56,703 nt of DNA from Acrasis kona. Its lineage: Eukaryota > Heterolobosea > Eutetramitea > Acrasida > Acrasidae. Position 1 is the stretch's first letter; each line of letters opens with the position of its first letter. The DNA lies in NCBI GenBank assembly GCA_026419775.2, contig JAOPGA020001261.1:1-56703 (forward strand). The letters are read 5' to 3'. The notes below the pieces were generated by a model, which saw only the letters and a program-made list of their open reading frames with translations, was not told where the DNA came from and did not search any database. This document shows positions 34,151 through 46,373 of this stretch, in pieces. Made by a program: the position numbers and the translations under genes.

Positions 34151-36252
34151 ATGTTAAATCGAACATTGTGCATGCAACCAGCCATCAGAATCTTGGGTAG
34201 AGCCATGATGAGACGACAGCATCCTATCAGACTCAAATATGCTTTCAACATGGGAGCATTTTTAGAGAGGTTGTCAGTATCGGGGATGGAAAAAAGTACA
34301 GAATTATACAATGAGATGAGGCGATCTGCATCTCCACACCCTGACGTTCTTTCTATGCTTATCGAAAAGTATGACAGAGTTGACGATAAAAGAGTATTGA
34401 CTCTAGTTAATGACGTACTTGTGTGTCCATTAGATGACAACAGTCTATTCAAAGTGATTTGTGTGTGTATTAAATACTCAAGGATACCATCAGCAATACA
34501 AGTGTACAATAAAATGACGCGTGATCATGACTCTGTAAGAACATTTTACATTACCATCTCACTTGACAGATCTCTGTAGATAAAGCATTTCGAATCATAT
34601 CCTTGTTCACAGGTCCCGCTCGTCACTTTGCTGCAGAGATTCTAATAAAACAACAGAATTTAACACCCCAGCAGTCACAGCTTCTCTCGGATAAGCTCGT
34701 AACTAGATTCATCGGAAATAAGGAGTACTCACATGGGGCAGAATTTTTATTTCAAATGTACAATAAGAAGAACATAGTTCCATCCACAAACATACTGTCA
34801 AAGTTTTTATACCATTTGGGCAAATCAACAAACAATCCCGCGCGCCTCGACTTTTTTCATTCCCTCATTCTAAACGATCGAGTAGAATTATCGGAAAGGA
34901 TGTTACATTACATGATTTCAATGTTAAGAAACGCAGACAGAATCCCACAAGCCATTCAACTATGGAACGAAAAACATCACTTGGTGTCACCAACGGACAT
35001 GATCTACAATCTCATGGTCAAAATTTACATTCGCATGAATGACATTCCCAACGCCTTAAAACTATTCGAAAACATTAAACAAGATTTTACAGTGGAGGTG
35101 TTGATTACAAAAATGATGTTATACGAAGCCACTGGCCAAATACACAAGATCAAATTATTAGTTCGATACATGGATAGTCAAAATTTATTAAATAGCAAGA
35201 TCATCAACAGTGCCATAGCGTTACTATGCAAACACAAACGCTACGACGACATTGATTTCATTTTGGACATATCCAAGGACATTAAAATGAATGTTCAATT
35301 GTTGACTACCATCATCAAGATTCATGGACAACGAGATGTCGATCGAATGAAGATCTTTTTTGATCGATTGGTCGAGAAGGGATTGGTGAATTCCATTTCC
35401 TTTACGGTGGCAATCATTGCGTGTTGCGAACAAAAGCGATTTGATGACGCCATCCAAATATACGAAAGATCAATGAGCCTTAATTGTTTTTCAGAGTTGT
35501 TGTTTTCTACTGTGTTGTTTCATGTTTGTAAGCCATTAAAGGATATGGAGATGAGCATCAAAGTATTTCGTGATGCAGAACGTGCAGGGTGCGTAACTTC
35601 TAGTAGGTTGTACGAAAACATAATCTTTAACGCAATACACTCTTCGCGTCATGATTTGCGAGATGAATACGCACAATTGGCAGATTCAGCTGGCGTGGTG
35701 CTGAGTTTGATGTGTCGCGTGTCTATATTGTGTAGCAGGAATCAATCAAAGCAAGCTTTTGATTTGATTGTCGACAGCGTCAACGCAAGTGTAAATTTCT
35801 CAAAAGATGAAATTCCTCTTGCATCCTTGATTCATCTTTTGATCAATCAACAAGATGCTGATGCGCAACAGATTCAATCCTTATTTGACATTGCTAACGA
35901 GAGGGGTTTTTCGAGCGATATATACTTTTGGAATTTGTATATTGAATTCAAGTGTAATATCAAGGAGTACGATCAGGCACTCTCCATCATGAACGACAAG
36001 ACGCATAAACCAAATACATTCACCTATAACACCGTCCTGTTGGCTCTAATCAAGGCAGGACGGTATCACGACGCGGAAGGTGTCGGAAATATAATAAAGA
36101 AGGAGAATATTGAACCGAATGAGAAGTTAGAGCGGACCTTGACCAGATTGGCGAGATTGATAAAGGAAGGGAGCGGAAAGGTGGAAGAACAAAATGAGTT
36201 GTATGCCCATCAAGAAAAGGTGGAGAAACAGAGTGAAAATGTTACAAATTAA
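34151..36252 (+). CDS. Pentatricopeptide-repeat (PPR) protein, probably mitochondrial
   Basis: Two exons, 34151-34534 and 34570-36252, 35-nt intron; 688 residues. The basic start (MLNRTLCMQPAIRILGRAMMRRQ) resembles a mitochondrial presequence. About a dozen degenerate 35-residue helical hairpins follow, such as DMIYNLMVKIYIRMNDIPNA and PNTFTYNTVLLALIKAGRYH. PPR proteins bind organelle RNA and guide its processing, stability or translation. Only a few repeats have clear code residues, so the target cannot be read. The stop is 2 bp from the convergent neighbour's stop. Confidence 0.85.
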
Positions 36253-36254
36253 AT

Positions 36255-37138
36255 TTACAGATACAATCCATAAAATGATCTTGTTCTTTCTTTTACTTCA
36301 TTGATGAAGTAATCCAAGTTACTGGCCTCTAAAGTATATTCAATAATGTCGCCATATTCCCCTTGCAATGATATGGATGAGATTTTGGTTCCATTGGCAT
36401 TTTTTTCAAATTCGACCGACGTGTCAATTAGAACTGGTTTGTCTTGATCAATGTCGACCGAAATCCTCAATTTATAAGCTGTTCCTGTTGATGTGGGTAC
36501 GCATTCCAAAATTTCCACTCCTTTTAACTTCATGACTAGCCTTGGCAATATTTCAAAATCGCCTTTTGTTGTCTCTTCCGCGATGGGATCCAGGACGGGT
36601 GATTTTGGATCTGGAATGTCTTCATCTTCGTCCCATTTCTCCTCATACAGCCTCCTCTTTATAAGTACATCATCATAAGCTTAAATGTTGGTTAGTTTAT
36701 GCTTCAACGTTATAATTACATTTCATAACCTCCTCTGTTTTAGTCAAAAACTCTTGTTTTAGTTCTGAATTCTTCTGTCTTTGATTTCGAAGTTCCTTCT
36801 TCATTGATATTACCTTTTCCTCTATAGAATGTTATTCCCATTAAAGTATGTTAAATTTACCCAACTCTTTTAGTTGTTGGTCTGTTGGGAACTCTATTGA
36901 TGTACCCAGGTCGTTAATGTAATCTAAAAAGAGTCTTTTGGCGTCCAACTCACAAAGCCCAAACTTTAATTTGCTATAATGTTGCTGAGGGGTAATTATT
37001 AATTTCAATGTTTGAACTAACCTTTGCACATTCATATTCAACATCCTTTTCTTCGTATCTCGATGGGTCACTCTTCAACTTGATGAAATTCAATGAGTTC
37101 TCATCAAAAGAAGTTGTATTTGATTCGACAGTCTGCAT
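36255..37138 (-). CDS. Coiled-coil protein with C-terminal globular domain, kinetochore-like
   Basis: Four exons, 37138-37022, 36984-36861, 36821-36720 and 36679-36255, with introns of 37, 39 and 40 nt; 255 residues. The N-terminal ~70 residues are polar and helical (YSKLKFGLCELDAKRLFLDY). A coiled coil (~80-130) follows, then an acidic linker (EDEDIPDPKSPVLDP). The ~100-residue C-terminal domain has alternating strands (VEILECVPTSTGTAYKLRIS) and ends in a helix. This coil-plus-RWD-like layout is seen in kinetochore proteins such as Csm1, CENP-O/P or Spc24/25. The match is architectural only. Confidence 0.7.
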
Positions 37139-37203
37139 GTTGCCGGTAATTTTTACCACCTTTATAAACTCAACCACAATACCATTACAAAAAAATAATT
37201 TAT

Positions 37204-39920
37204 TTAATACTGTTTTAATTGATCCCCACATTCAACCGTGTCACCAACAGCCACCAACCTAGGCCTGCCCTCAAACGTGAGTGGATTTCCATCAAAGAGT
37301 ACAAAATTAGCTCTGGTTCCCACCTTTATTCTACCAACTCCATCAGGCAGAGAGAACATATCTGCAATACCGCTGGTCACACTTCTCAAAGCATCAACAG
37401 TCGGGATGCTTCCAAAGCCATCTGTGGACAACAAACCTGCATTCCATCTCAAATTTCTAACATCGTGCGCAGGATTTCCAATACCAATACCAAGCGTGAC
37501 GCCCTTACTGTGCAACACGCCAGCTCCAAAGTCATAGGACGACCTTCTATTGTCCCAAGTACTGAGCCACGATTCGTCCTCAGCGATAGGCGTCACGATG
37601 ACGCTACAATTTTTATCTACCAATTTATCAGCAATGATCTGTGCTTCTGCTGCACCAGTGATGATCAACTTGAGGTTGAATTGCTGTTTGAGGGACAATA
37701 GTTGGTCCATATCATCTGCTTGATGACACTTGGCAACAATTAATGGGATATCTCCCTTGTAGCTCTGGAAGTACTTTCTCAATCTACTAACCTGTTCGCT
37801 CACAGAGTTGTATTGCCCCTTGGAAGATTTGATGCTGGTTCCAATGTTGACGTGCAGAGCAACTTGATCAACGATCACGCTCTCGCTAATCACTCTACCC
37901 ACCGTATGATAGGCAACACTCCATCCATTCACCAGCGTATCGCCAGACCTACGAGAAATCACTGTGGTGACTCCAGATTTGAATGCAGCCCTCATGGTCC
38001 TGCTGTCCATTCGAATCGCGTCCCTAGCACGCACGTCATCGTTGATGGCAGTGGTGCTGGTTCCATCATACGTATCGCTCTCTGCAGAAATGTCGATCAA
38101 ACCAATATCTGTGGTGGCTTCGATCAACCCTGGAGTGACGATTCCATTATCATTGGTCACACTAAACACCACAGCGTCAGATGGTACTTGACAAGTAGCA
38201 TCAACACAAGTGACCATTCCATCACGTACAACAATGGTTGCCTTAGATGCCGCTTTATCGCCATTCGTAGTCATGGTATAAACCAATGCATCCTTAATTG
38301 CATAGCTCGAGTATCGAGTGCGAGTCTTACATTCATCGCCAGCGCCCTGTTGAATCTGAATTGGATCGTTTCTAGATGTAGAAGCAACGGCAGCATCAGG
38401 TCTGAGCGGTAGTTTATTATCTACGAGCAACTTACCGTCAATGTAGACTTTGTCGGGACGAGCTCCCAATCGCAGTGGATGTCTATCGTACAGGACGATA
38501 TCAGCATCGTAACCAGGTAATAAAGCACCCACTCTGTGACCTAATCGTAGACCTTTGGCAGGGTTGATGGTGATGGCATCGATACTTCCCTGTAGAGTCA
38601 TGCCATAATAATGAGATTTAGCAGCACTCATTAACAACCATTTGGCGTGCAGGACGGGATGATCGCTCTTTAGTATCACATTGACGCCAGCGTTTTCCAA
38701 TAGTATGGGTGCGTTCACGCTGGAGTCATATGCTTCGGTTTTGAATCCAAACATGTCGGAGAATGTGCTGACCGATATATTGTTGTTTAGTAATAGTTGG
38801 GGCACTTTATATGCCTCTAGTGCATGTTGGAACGTATCAATTTTGAAACCAAATTCCCTGCTCAACCTTACCATCATTTCGAGATCATGTGTTTGGTAGC
38901 AATGAACGTGGAGCGTGACGTTCGTGTGTTTGCGAAGTAGGTACGATAATGTGTCTAGTTCTAAATTTTCGGGTCTGTTGTCATTTGATTTCGCGTTGCA
39001 ATCAAAGTCGTCTTGTTGTTGTACGAGATCTTTTGCTTGTTGGAATTTTTCTCTCATCAACCATGCACTGCCCATTCTACTGCTCGGGGCAATGTCTAAT
39101 CTTTTGTAATAATGTTTGGGGTTTTCTCCACAAGCCATCTTGAGGGCCATGGGTGCACCTGGGAACAACATTTCAGAGTTTGATGTGCCGGGTTTGTTCT
39201 TGACGATGACTCCCTCTCCTCCCATTGCATTGCTGCTGCCGGGTAGAACCAGTGACGTTGTGACGCCGGATTCAAGTATTTGTTGAATGGCAAAATCTTC
39301 TGGGTCAAGGGCATCAATGGCTCGTACCTGGGGAAGGATGGGATTGGTCATTTCATTGACGTCGTCGTTACCATATAATCCTGGGAAGCCGTTCACTCCT
39401 AGATGGGAGTGGCAATCTACTGTTCCTGGCATTATAAACTAAGTTGGTTAGTTTTGTTCTAAAAGATGTGTTTTACTTTTCCATCAGCCTCTGACATTGT
39501 GAACACATCAACGTTGGGGACGAGGTTTTGTCCCGCACTAATTATTTTTCCATTAGTTCCAATTAATACCGAGAAGTTATCAATAATAGTTCCGTTTATT
39601 ATTGTGCGTCCGTTTTTAATGAGGTGTGCCCTTTCCAAATTAATAGCTGGTCTGTTCGGATTGATGTCATATTTGTATGTAGATATTGGTGGTAGTTGTT
39701 TGCAGTTTGATCCTCTAGATGGATCAATGGGACTCGACTTCATCATTCTGTTCGTGGCCATTGTCGTGATCACTAACACTCCAACAAAGAGCAGTCCACA
39801 CAATGCGTATACTACATATTTTAGGATAGTATTTGGTTTTTGTTTCTCCTGTATGATTGGGTTACCATCTTCGTCGATCATTTTTTGTTGAGCAATATAT
39901 TTTGTAATCCTGCCAACCAT
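37204..39920 (-). CDS. Membrane-anchored tandem amidohydrolase with a degenerate second domain
   Basis: Two main exons, 39920-39477 and 39438-37204, 38-nt intron restoring FIMPGTVDCHSHLG; 892 residues. A cytosolic segment and one transmembrane helix (~43-62, VVYALCGLLFVGVLVIT) precede an imidazolonepropionase-like amidohydrolase: CHSHLGVNG (metal ligands), HVHCYQTHD, FQHALEAYK, LKSDHPVL. After ~450 residues the fold starts again (IVVRDGMVTCVDA), but its metal site reads GLIEATTDIG in place of His-x-His, so the second half is probably inactive. Similar large proteins in fungi are filed as CE9 esterases; the substrate is unknown. Start: the first in-frame ATG is used. An ATG at 40014-40016 followed by a 36-nt GTCGGC...ATAG segment could instead add 20 residues. 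Confidence 0.8.
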
Positions 39921-40016
39921 GAATGAAGTGCCATCACTCTTTAGTTTGGAATGATGAAGGAGTTGTTCATTGTCCAACTATTTTAGACGAGCTCGAAGAT
40001 TTTGTATGCCGACCAT

Positions 40017-40553
40017 AAGTTTTGATGGAATACAACAGGATAACTCAATCAGAAGTCGTCACCATTTCAACATTATGACACAGGACAAAGATCATTAGAG
40101 ACTTGTACATACTAAAATAAATCACCATTTAACAAACGCATCTTAAATCCACAGATAAGCATCCTACTTCTCAATGTTATATTATTGTGTACAAACTTTC
40201 AAGGTTATGGCTAATTGTGTAGACCCTTTTGTATCCCAAACAGCCTCTTTGCACAGAACATTATGGTAGGGAGACATCAAGTCCATAACCTCTTGGAAAT
40301 AAATTATATGACATCAAAATAATGCAAAAAGTATTCCTTTAAGGCCAATGATCATCTTAAAAGTTGTAATATATATCCTGTCGTTTCACAGCTAAAGACT
40401 TATGAGGCCATTCGAAATTCGAACAGATTACAATCATTTCCATAAATACTAATACTGATGTTTATTGTTAGATTGAATCTTCTTTCCACATGTGCTCGTT
40501 CTATCCTCTAAATTAGATCGTGATTCAAGAATATTATTAATCTAAAACACAAC
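40017..40553. other. Intergenic region, nothing recognised
   Basis: AT-rich sequence upstream of the divergent amidohydrolase and small-protein genes. Stops are dense in all frames. Neither strand shows a repeat, RNA gene or protein-like reading. Confidence 0.4.
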
Positions 40554-40760
40554 ATGAACATCTCACTACCAACAACGCCAATAGAAGGAAAGGATGAAGG
40601 CCACGACGTTGAATGCGAGTTATCGAGGCTTAAATTAATGAAGGATGAACAAATACAAATAAGAGCAAAGTTAATAGAAGTAATGGAGTCTGAATGCAGC
40701 ACACCGAAAGACAGCGGAAGAATACTGACAAGGGGTCTCTTTTGCAAATCGAACTCATAA
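40554..40760 (+). CDS. Small charged protein, unknown
   Basis: Single exon, 68 residues, clear ATG after an A-rich leader. A Thr/Pro-rich start is followed by one amphipathic helix (ECELSRLKLMKDEQIQIRAK) and a short basic end with one Cys six residues from the C-terminus. Length and helix recall G-protein gamma subunits, but the end lacks a CaaX box, so this is only a shape likeness. AATAAA follows within 10 bp of the stop, supporting a real transcript. Confidence 0.5.
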   Translation: MNISLPTTPIEGKDEGHDVECELSRLKLMKDEQIQIRAKLIEVMESECSTPKDSGRILTRGLFCKSNS

Positions 40761-41050
40761 TCAAATAAACAACGTATTCATAATAGAGTTGCCACAGAAT
40801 CTTAAAGTATGTCCCAAATGCTATGTACTTTCGATCCGAAGTTATTAAGACTTGTAGCTGCTGTTATGACGAGGCTTTGTGGGATTGTATTTCATAATAA
40901 AAATATTGCAACTATATAAAATCTGGAAGATTTAACTGTCTTAAGAGCACTTGAGTTGAAAAGAAGAGTTATATATCAATATAATACGCAGAATTTTATT
41001 ATGAACTTTAAAAATACAACAAAAAAATGTGTGTGATTGAAGATAACAAT

Positions 41051-44000
41051 CTAATATCCACAAACTTCTTTAGTATAGCCTTCCTCGACCATAGGACCAA
41101 TTGCAGCGATCTTACGTCTTTTAAATATGACCACAAATACGACAATAAATAATGTGAATAGTGATAACAAAAATACAATGGGTACAAGGAATACGACATA
41201 AACCAAGTTGCTATTCTGATTAGTAGCGCTGTATGATGTACCAGATCCACCACTACATGCCCCAATGCATTTCAGGGCTACACTTGATATCGTCACGTTC
41301 ATACTATAAATACCATCAGATAATAATTTTCTCATGCGAGAATCACCGAAGTTTGACTGCGATATCAATATACTAAAAGAATCAGCAGACATTGAGCTAA
41401 TTGGTGATAGATCCAAAGCAACAGAGCATACCACGTTGCTATTATAAATTAAATCTGATTCTACGCGAAGTGCTGCATTTGAATTAAATAATCTTAGGTT
41501 GATCGAATATTGCTGATTCGAAGAGAACACACAATCGGATGTGTTTTGTAGCATGCTGTTGCCTTGATAAATCAGTCCTATTTGCGGTGTTGAAGTTAAT
41601 CCCATTTCCAAGTATGTCCGAATGTAGAGGTTATTCGTAGCATACAACCAGCTCTCGAGTATATTTCCCCGAACCAACGACAGTTGCGAATTGATGCTAA
41701 AAACAACGGTTGATTGTCTGTTCAGTATAGTAGAAATACTCCTCGACATTATTGCTCTCCTCGTCGATGTTGTATTACTGAAAGTTGTGGCCAAAAAATA
41801 GCCAACATTAAGTCCATCATTCTGAATATAGGACGGACATTCACCATCACTATTAGGAGCAGAGTGCATGCAAGATAACGTGTCTGCGATCTCGATTATA
41901 GAACTTATATTATTAACACCAGATGGTGTTGCACTGATGGACAAAGGAGAAGGTGTTGGAGTGGTAGATGAGATTAGACCAGATACATTAGTCGATGTAA
42001 CAGTTGGCGTTTGATTTAAAGATGATGTAGGGGCGGATGTTAGAGGAGTTGTAGTTGTAAAAGAGGGTGTTGGTGCTAACGTCTGTGTTGGTGTGGGACT
42101 AAGAGTTTGAGTTTGTGTAGGTGTTGGTGTCTGTGAGGAAGTAAAGGTTGGTGTGGTTGTTGTCAGAGTAGGTGTCGAAGTTAGAGCAGTGGTTGGGGCT
42201 TGCGTAGGCGTCGAAGTAGGTGCCTGGGAAGAAGTAAATGTTGAAGTTGGATTGGAGGTATTTGTTGGAGCTTTTGTAGCTGTTGGGGTAGCTGTTGATG
42301 TCAGTGTTGGTGTTGGCGTAAGTGTCGAAGTAGTAGGGGAGAATGTCTGAGTAGGTGTTGGTGTTGGAGTCGGAGATAGTGTTGGGGTGTTAGTTGGAGT
42401 AGGAGTTAGGGTCGGTGTTGAGGTCGATGTAGGCGTAGGTGTTGGCGTCGGCGTAGTTGTAGGCGTGGGTGTTAATGTCGAAGTAGTTGTTGTTGGTGTA
42501 GGAGTGGGTGTATGTGTTGGCGTAGATGTCGGCGTTGGCGTTGGGGTAATTGTAGGTGTGAGGGTTAGCGTTGGCGTTGGGGTAAGTGTAGGTGTCGGTG
42601 TTGTCGTAGGTGTTGGTGTCGGGGTAGGAGTGGGTGTCGGTGTAGGAGTGGGTGTAGGTGTAGGAGTGGGTGTCGGTGTTGGTGTCGGGGTAGGAGTGGT
42701 TGTAGGTGTAGGAGTGGGTGTTGGTGTCGGTGTAGGAGTGGGTGTAGGTGTAGGTGTTGGTGTTGGTGTAGGAGTGGGTGTAGGAGTGGGTGTAGGAGTG
42801 GGTATTGGTGTCGAGGTAGGAGTGGGTGTAGGTGTTGGTGTCGGAGTAGGTGTAGGTGTAGGTGTTGGCGTAGGAGTGGGAGTGGGAGTAGGAGTTGGGG
42901 TGGGTGTATTTTGGCATGAGTTACCAATATATCCAGAGTTACATACACATGTATCAGGGGCACTGCACGTTCCTCTTCCAGAACATACTGAGGTAGAGTT
43001 GAATATGACCCCTTGGCAATCATATGCCTCACACTGCTGTCCATAATAACCAGTTCTACATTGACAATTATTATATCCCACACAGGTACCATTTGAAGAA
43101 CAAACTGCGCTATTATTTACTGCTACCCCATAGCAAAAATAATATTCACAACGACTACTGTAATAGTTGTTATTACAAACACACTGGTCTAGTTGAATAC
43201 ATGATCCTCTTCCACTACACACCGATGCACTATCATATGCTACACCGTAACAGCTCATTTTTTTAAACCCTAACGTTCCACCAGTATATGCCCAAGTATC
43301 TCTCGAGTTTGGATAACTAGTTGTGGAACCTCCATTTAAATGAGAAAGAGTACTAATATAAGGAGATCCATAGAATTGCTCTAGGTTAGGAAAACTTGCT
43401 CCTGCATAAGGCACTTCATTATAAATAGTACCTCCAAGGCAAGCGTCAGCAAAAGAAGCAGTGACAGCATATCTCTCACCAGCGAAAAGAGTAATAGGGG
43501 TGCTCAGATTTAAAAAGTAGTTGCGAGTGTTGATGAGTTGAATTCCTGGATTGGCTGAATTGAATAAAACTTGTGCCACAATGCTACCAGTAGAATAATT
43601 AAACAAGGACGCATAAGCATCATTAGTGAAACCATTACATGCAGAATACAGGCCAAGTTGCATCACCACAATATGTTGACTCACGCTAAACTCAACTCCC
43701 AACTGTCCACCACGGAAATCTTGATTTGGGTCTACATTAAAGTTTGAGATATATGGATAGATGACGCCAGAGTTGGCATTAACTTGGCATATATCACCAA
43801 CGTAACCGCTATTACACACACATATATTCGAACTAGCACATGTTCCTTTTCCAGAACATACTGATGGGTGGTAGTTAATAAGACCATAACATGACCAATA
43901 AGTAAATTCACAATTAAATCCATAATAGCCGGGGTTGCAGGAGCATATGTTAGGTGCCACACAATTTCCATGAGCGCTGCATACTGAGCTAGATGTTCTA

Positions 44001-44800
44001 TCGAATCCTGAACAACTGAACGTAACCATATCCAATGAAACAACGTCGATCATTGTGCTGTTATTACTGCTTGACCCGATTGATGATAAAGCATTAAATG
44101 TTATGTTTGCTTTGATACCGCTTAGTGTAATGGGGCTGGAAGTGTATGCAGTATAGTTTGAAAGATAGTTCTGAGCCGCTGGTATTGTAATGACTGTTAC
44201 GTTGTTGATCAGAGTCGTAATGTCTAAACCATAGATATTTTGACTAGCATTTGGAATCCTTCCGACTGAGTAAAAGCTCAGTGTATAGGTGGCTCCATCA
44301 TAGACGGTGACTGTCTGTTGGATTGATGCGGTACTAGATTGCAATACGCCCACCTGTGAACCTTTTGGAGCGGGGCTGAGGCCAGATGTGAACGCATAAT
44401 TATTGGCACATATGAAGCTACTGGTCGAACTCCATCCATAAATGGTGGAGACAGTGTTGTTTGTTGAGGGATATTCGAAGCTGTAGTTTATGATTGTTGT
44501 GTTGGAACAAACATTTGGTGAAACGCATCCTTGTTTACCATATATGTTCCCTTGTACTGTGTTTGGACACACGTTGGTGTCATTCATTAGTAATCCATCA
44601 CATCTCCATGCTTCGCATTGCGAGCCGAAATATCCACTGTAGCAGCTGCAGGTATTTAGTGACGAGCAGTTACCGTGACCAGAGCATACGTATGGAGTGG
44701 TGGAATCTACCCCGTAGCATGACGGACTTTGAGCACTTTTATTTAGTAGTAAACACAACAGCAACGTTAATAACGTTACGTGTACTTGCTTGGTGTTCAT
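41051..44800 (-). CDS. Large type I cell-surface protein with EGF-like modules and Thr-Pro stalk
   Basis: Single exon, 1249 residues. A signal peptide ([13 protein letters not shown]) starts it. About six or seven EGF-like modules share the pattern C-x-G-V/L-x6-V-C-S-x2-G-x-C then C-x-C-x2-G-Y-x6-C. Between them lie two beta-rich domains with galactose-binding-like features (~100-265 and ~340-480). A Thr-Pro stalk of ~300 residues follows, then a Cys-poor globular domain (~930-1180), a transmembrane helix ([20 protein letters not shown]) and a short basic tail. It has many Asn-x-Ser/Thr sites. Likely an adhesion or recognition protein: the stalk would be heavily O-glycosylated. The ligand is unknown. 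Confidence 0.85.
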   Translation of the reverse strand: MNTKQVHVTLLTLLLCLLLNKSAQSPSCYGVDSTTPYVCSGHGNCSSLNTCSCYSGYFGSQCEAWRCDGLLMNDTNVCPNTVQGNIYGKQGCVSPNVCSNTTIINYSFEYPSTNNTVSTIYGWSSTSSFICANNYAFTSGLSPAPKGSQVGVLQSSTASIQQTVTVYDGATYTLSFYSVGRIPNASQNIYGLDITTLINNVTVITIPAAQNYLSNYTAYTSSPITLSGIKANITFNALSSIGSSSNNSTMIDVVSLDMVTFSCSGFDRTSSSVCSAHGNCVAPNICSCNPGYYGFNCEFTYWSCYGLINYHPSVCSGKGTCASSNICVCNSGYVGDICQVNANSGVIYPYISNFNVDPNQDFRGGQLGVEFSVSQHIVVMQLGLYSACNGFTNDAYASLFNYSTGSIVAQVLFNSANPGIQLINTRNYFLNLSTPITLFAGERYAVTASFADACLGGTIYNEVPYAGASFPNLEQFYGSPYISTLSHLNGGSTTSYPNSRDTWAYTGGTLGFKKMSCYGVAYDSASVCSGRGSCIQLDQCVCNNNYYSSRCEYYFCYGVAVNNSAVCSSNGTCVGYNNCQCRTGYYGQQCEAYDCQGVIFNSTSVCSGRGTCSAPDTCVCNSGYIGNSCQNTPTPTPTPTPTPTPTPTPTPTPTPTPTPTPTSTPIPTPTPTPTPTPTPTPTPTPTPTPTPTPTPTPTPTTTPTPTPTPTPTPTPTPTPTPTPTPTPTPTPTTTPTPTLTPTPTLTLTPTITPTPTPTSTPTHTPTPTPTTTTSTLTPTPTTTPTPTPTPTSTSTPTLTPTPTNTPTLSPTPTPTPTQTFSPTTSTLTPTPTLTSTATPTATKAPTNTSNPTSTFTSSQAPTSTPTQAPTTALTSTPTLTTTTPTFTSSQTPTPTQTQTLSPTPTQTLAPTPSFTTTTPLTSAPTSSLNQTPTVTSTNVSGLISSTTPTPSPLSISATPSGVNNISSIIEIADTLSCMHSAPNSDGECPSYIQNDGLNVGYFLATTFSNTTSTRRAIMSRSISTILNRQSTVVFSINSQLSLVRGNILESWLYATNNLYIRTYLEMGLTSTPQIGLIYQGNSMLQNTSDCVFSSNQQYSINLRLFNSNAALRVESDLIYNSNVVCSVALDLSPISSMSADSFSILISQSNFGDSRMRKLLSDGIYSMNVTISSVALKCIGACSGGSGTSYSATNQNSNLVYVVFLVPIVFLLSLFTLFIVVFVVIFKRRKIAAIGPMVEEGYTKEVCGY
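42000..42905 (-). repeat. Thr-Pro minisatellite encoding the stalk
   Basis: Degenerate 6-bp units (Thr-Pro codon pairs) repeat for most of 900 bp, purest between ~42600 and 42900. Third positions vary, which limits slippage, and the reverse strand reads an uninterrupted Val-Gly pattern as a by-product. Length is expected to vary between strains. Confidence 0.85.
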
Positions 44801-45129
44801 GATATATTTACTACTGCCGCCCCTTTTTGGACAAAAGTGGACGCCAGGTATTTGTAAATTGCTTGAAGAAAGAAAAAAATGGACCTTCTTTTTAAGCCGC
44901 TTTCTAATTTGATATAGGCCGCAGAATAACGGTGGTAGAAATGCCCAAATTTAATTCAAAAACAAATAGACCTAAATACCCAGGATAAAAGCTCATCCCC
45001 TGATGGATGAATGATTTCTTCCAAACCCAAAAGTCTTTTTTCATTTTTCGTTTACTACACATCTAAAGTTACAAACTGCTAAACCATTCAAATAATATAA
45101 AATATAATTATATTAAATAATACAAAACT
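44801..45129. other. Intergenic region upstream of the EGF-module gene
   Basis: AT-rich, dense in stops, probably the promoter of the minus-strand EGF-module gene. Nothing else recognised. Confidence 0.35.
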
Positions 45130-46140
45130 ATTTTTATTTACATTTATCTTCGTGCTGCTTTCCTTTAAAAACCCAAGTACTTTTTGATAGGTTGCGGCAT
45201 TTGTTTCACTACATCCTGTAAGAGCCTACTCTTACCTGTCCCTGGACCCGCAGACGCATGCATTAGGGGTAGTTGTTTGTGCGCCGATACGGTTCTATTG
45301 GTCGATTGTTTCGCTGGTAATATCCAACATTTCTTTGATTGTGCCCGATCTGTTTGCTAATGGAATCTGGCTTAATGCCTTCAAAGGTCGGTGATGTCGG
45401 CGGTGAGTATTTGCCATTGTTTGAGGGTGTAGATCATGTTCGATTCGAGAACTTTTAAGGATTTTTTCTGATGCTCGATCTTGTAGAAATTAGCCTTGAC
45501 AATCTCTTCCACAGGCGAACTACAATGTGCGAACGGCTCATTTGGTAAAGTCCTCCCAAGCAGTCATGCCTGAGGTCAAGTTGATAGATACTATCCAATA
45601 TCAATCTGTTGTGAAAAGGTACGATGATCGAAAACCTCTTCCCTTGTGTTATTGGTTAATCATGTTAATTGTTTGTTTCTCTTCTAAATTCTCTACAATT
45701 GTAGAGCTTTTCGGAATGAAGTTATTTGTTGTTTCTGTACCTCTAATAAATTTTTAAAGTTTTCGATGGTTTTTCAATTCCTTCCGCACGCCCCGCTAAC
45801 TTTCAAGGGAAGTTGATTACAACTACAATGGCTTGAGTGCATAAGAGATAAGCTCTTCTTTGCTAGTCATAGATGTTTCTGGACCTCGGTAACCACAAAC
45901 CTCGTGCCTTTCGAATTTTTCATTGTGCGCACAAAAAAATCAATGTACCCTGCCAACAATTATCCAGGATTTTCTTACGTAATTGATCCCATCGTTGAGT
46001 TTCTTTTTCGGTTAGGGCCGCGCGATTTGATATGATGTCGTTAGTAGTTGTTATTCTTCTTTCGCTGTCTTATATTCTGTTCTGTAAGAAGTCTTAACAA
46101 GAGCAATTCTTTTTATCCATCGAATTTGATAATTTTTTTT
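45130..46140 (-). pseudogene. Decayed P-loop NTPase gene
   Basis: On the minus strand, protein-like pieces follow one another in changing frames: EEIVKANFYKIEHQKKSLKV and YTLKQWQILTADITDL, then a shift to IPLANRSGTIKEMLDITSET, then a shift back to HKQLPLMHASAGPGTGKSRL and a TAA near 45134. GPGTGKS is a Walker A motif. The run resembles the NTPase part of crinkler-like or other expanded STAND-type proteins. At least two frameshifts and several stops make it non-functional as read. Further broken pieces (to ~46140) lie upstream. Confidence 0.6.
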
Positions 46141-46373
46141 AGCTATTAATTATCTTCAATACGTTCATGTAAGGATTCTTCCATTCATCAATACTTGGGA
46201 CTCTTTTGGTCTTTTGACAAAGGTAAATATAAACAACAAATAATGATAATACCTCAGCCACTTGTCCTGCTTTTCATTCTAATGAGGTTCCTAGCTACAC
46301 CCCTTCTGTTGAAAATTGCGAGCAAAAGTTTCTTGTAAAAGTTTAATAAATCAAAATCTTCCCACACATCAAA

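Noticed and set aside
37219-38412. Long plus-strand ORFs opposite the amidohydrolase
   Set aside because: They lie wholly antisense to a clear enzyme gene and show no family motif.
42387-43046. 219-codon plus-strand ORF of Val-Gly repeats
   Set aside because: It is the exact antisense of the Thr-Pro stalk repeat; absence of stops follows from the repeat composition.
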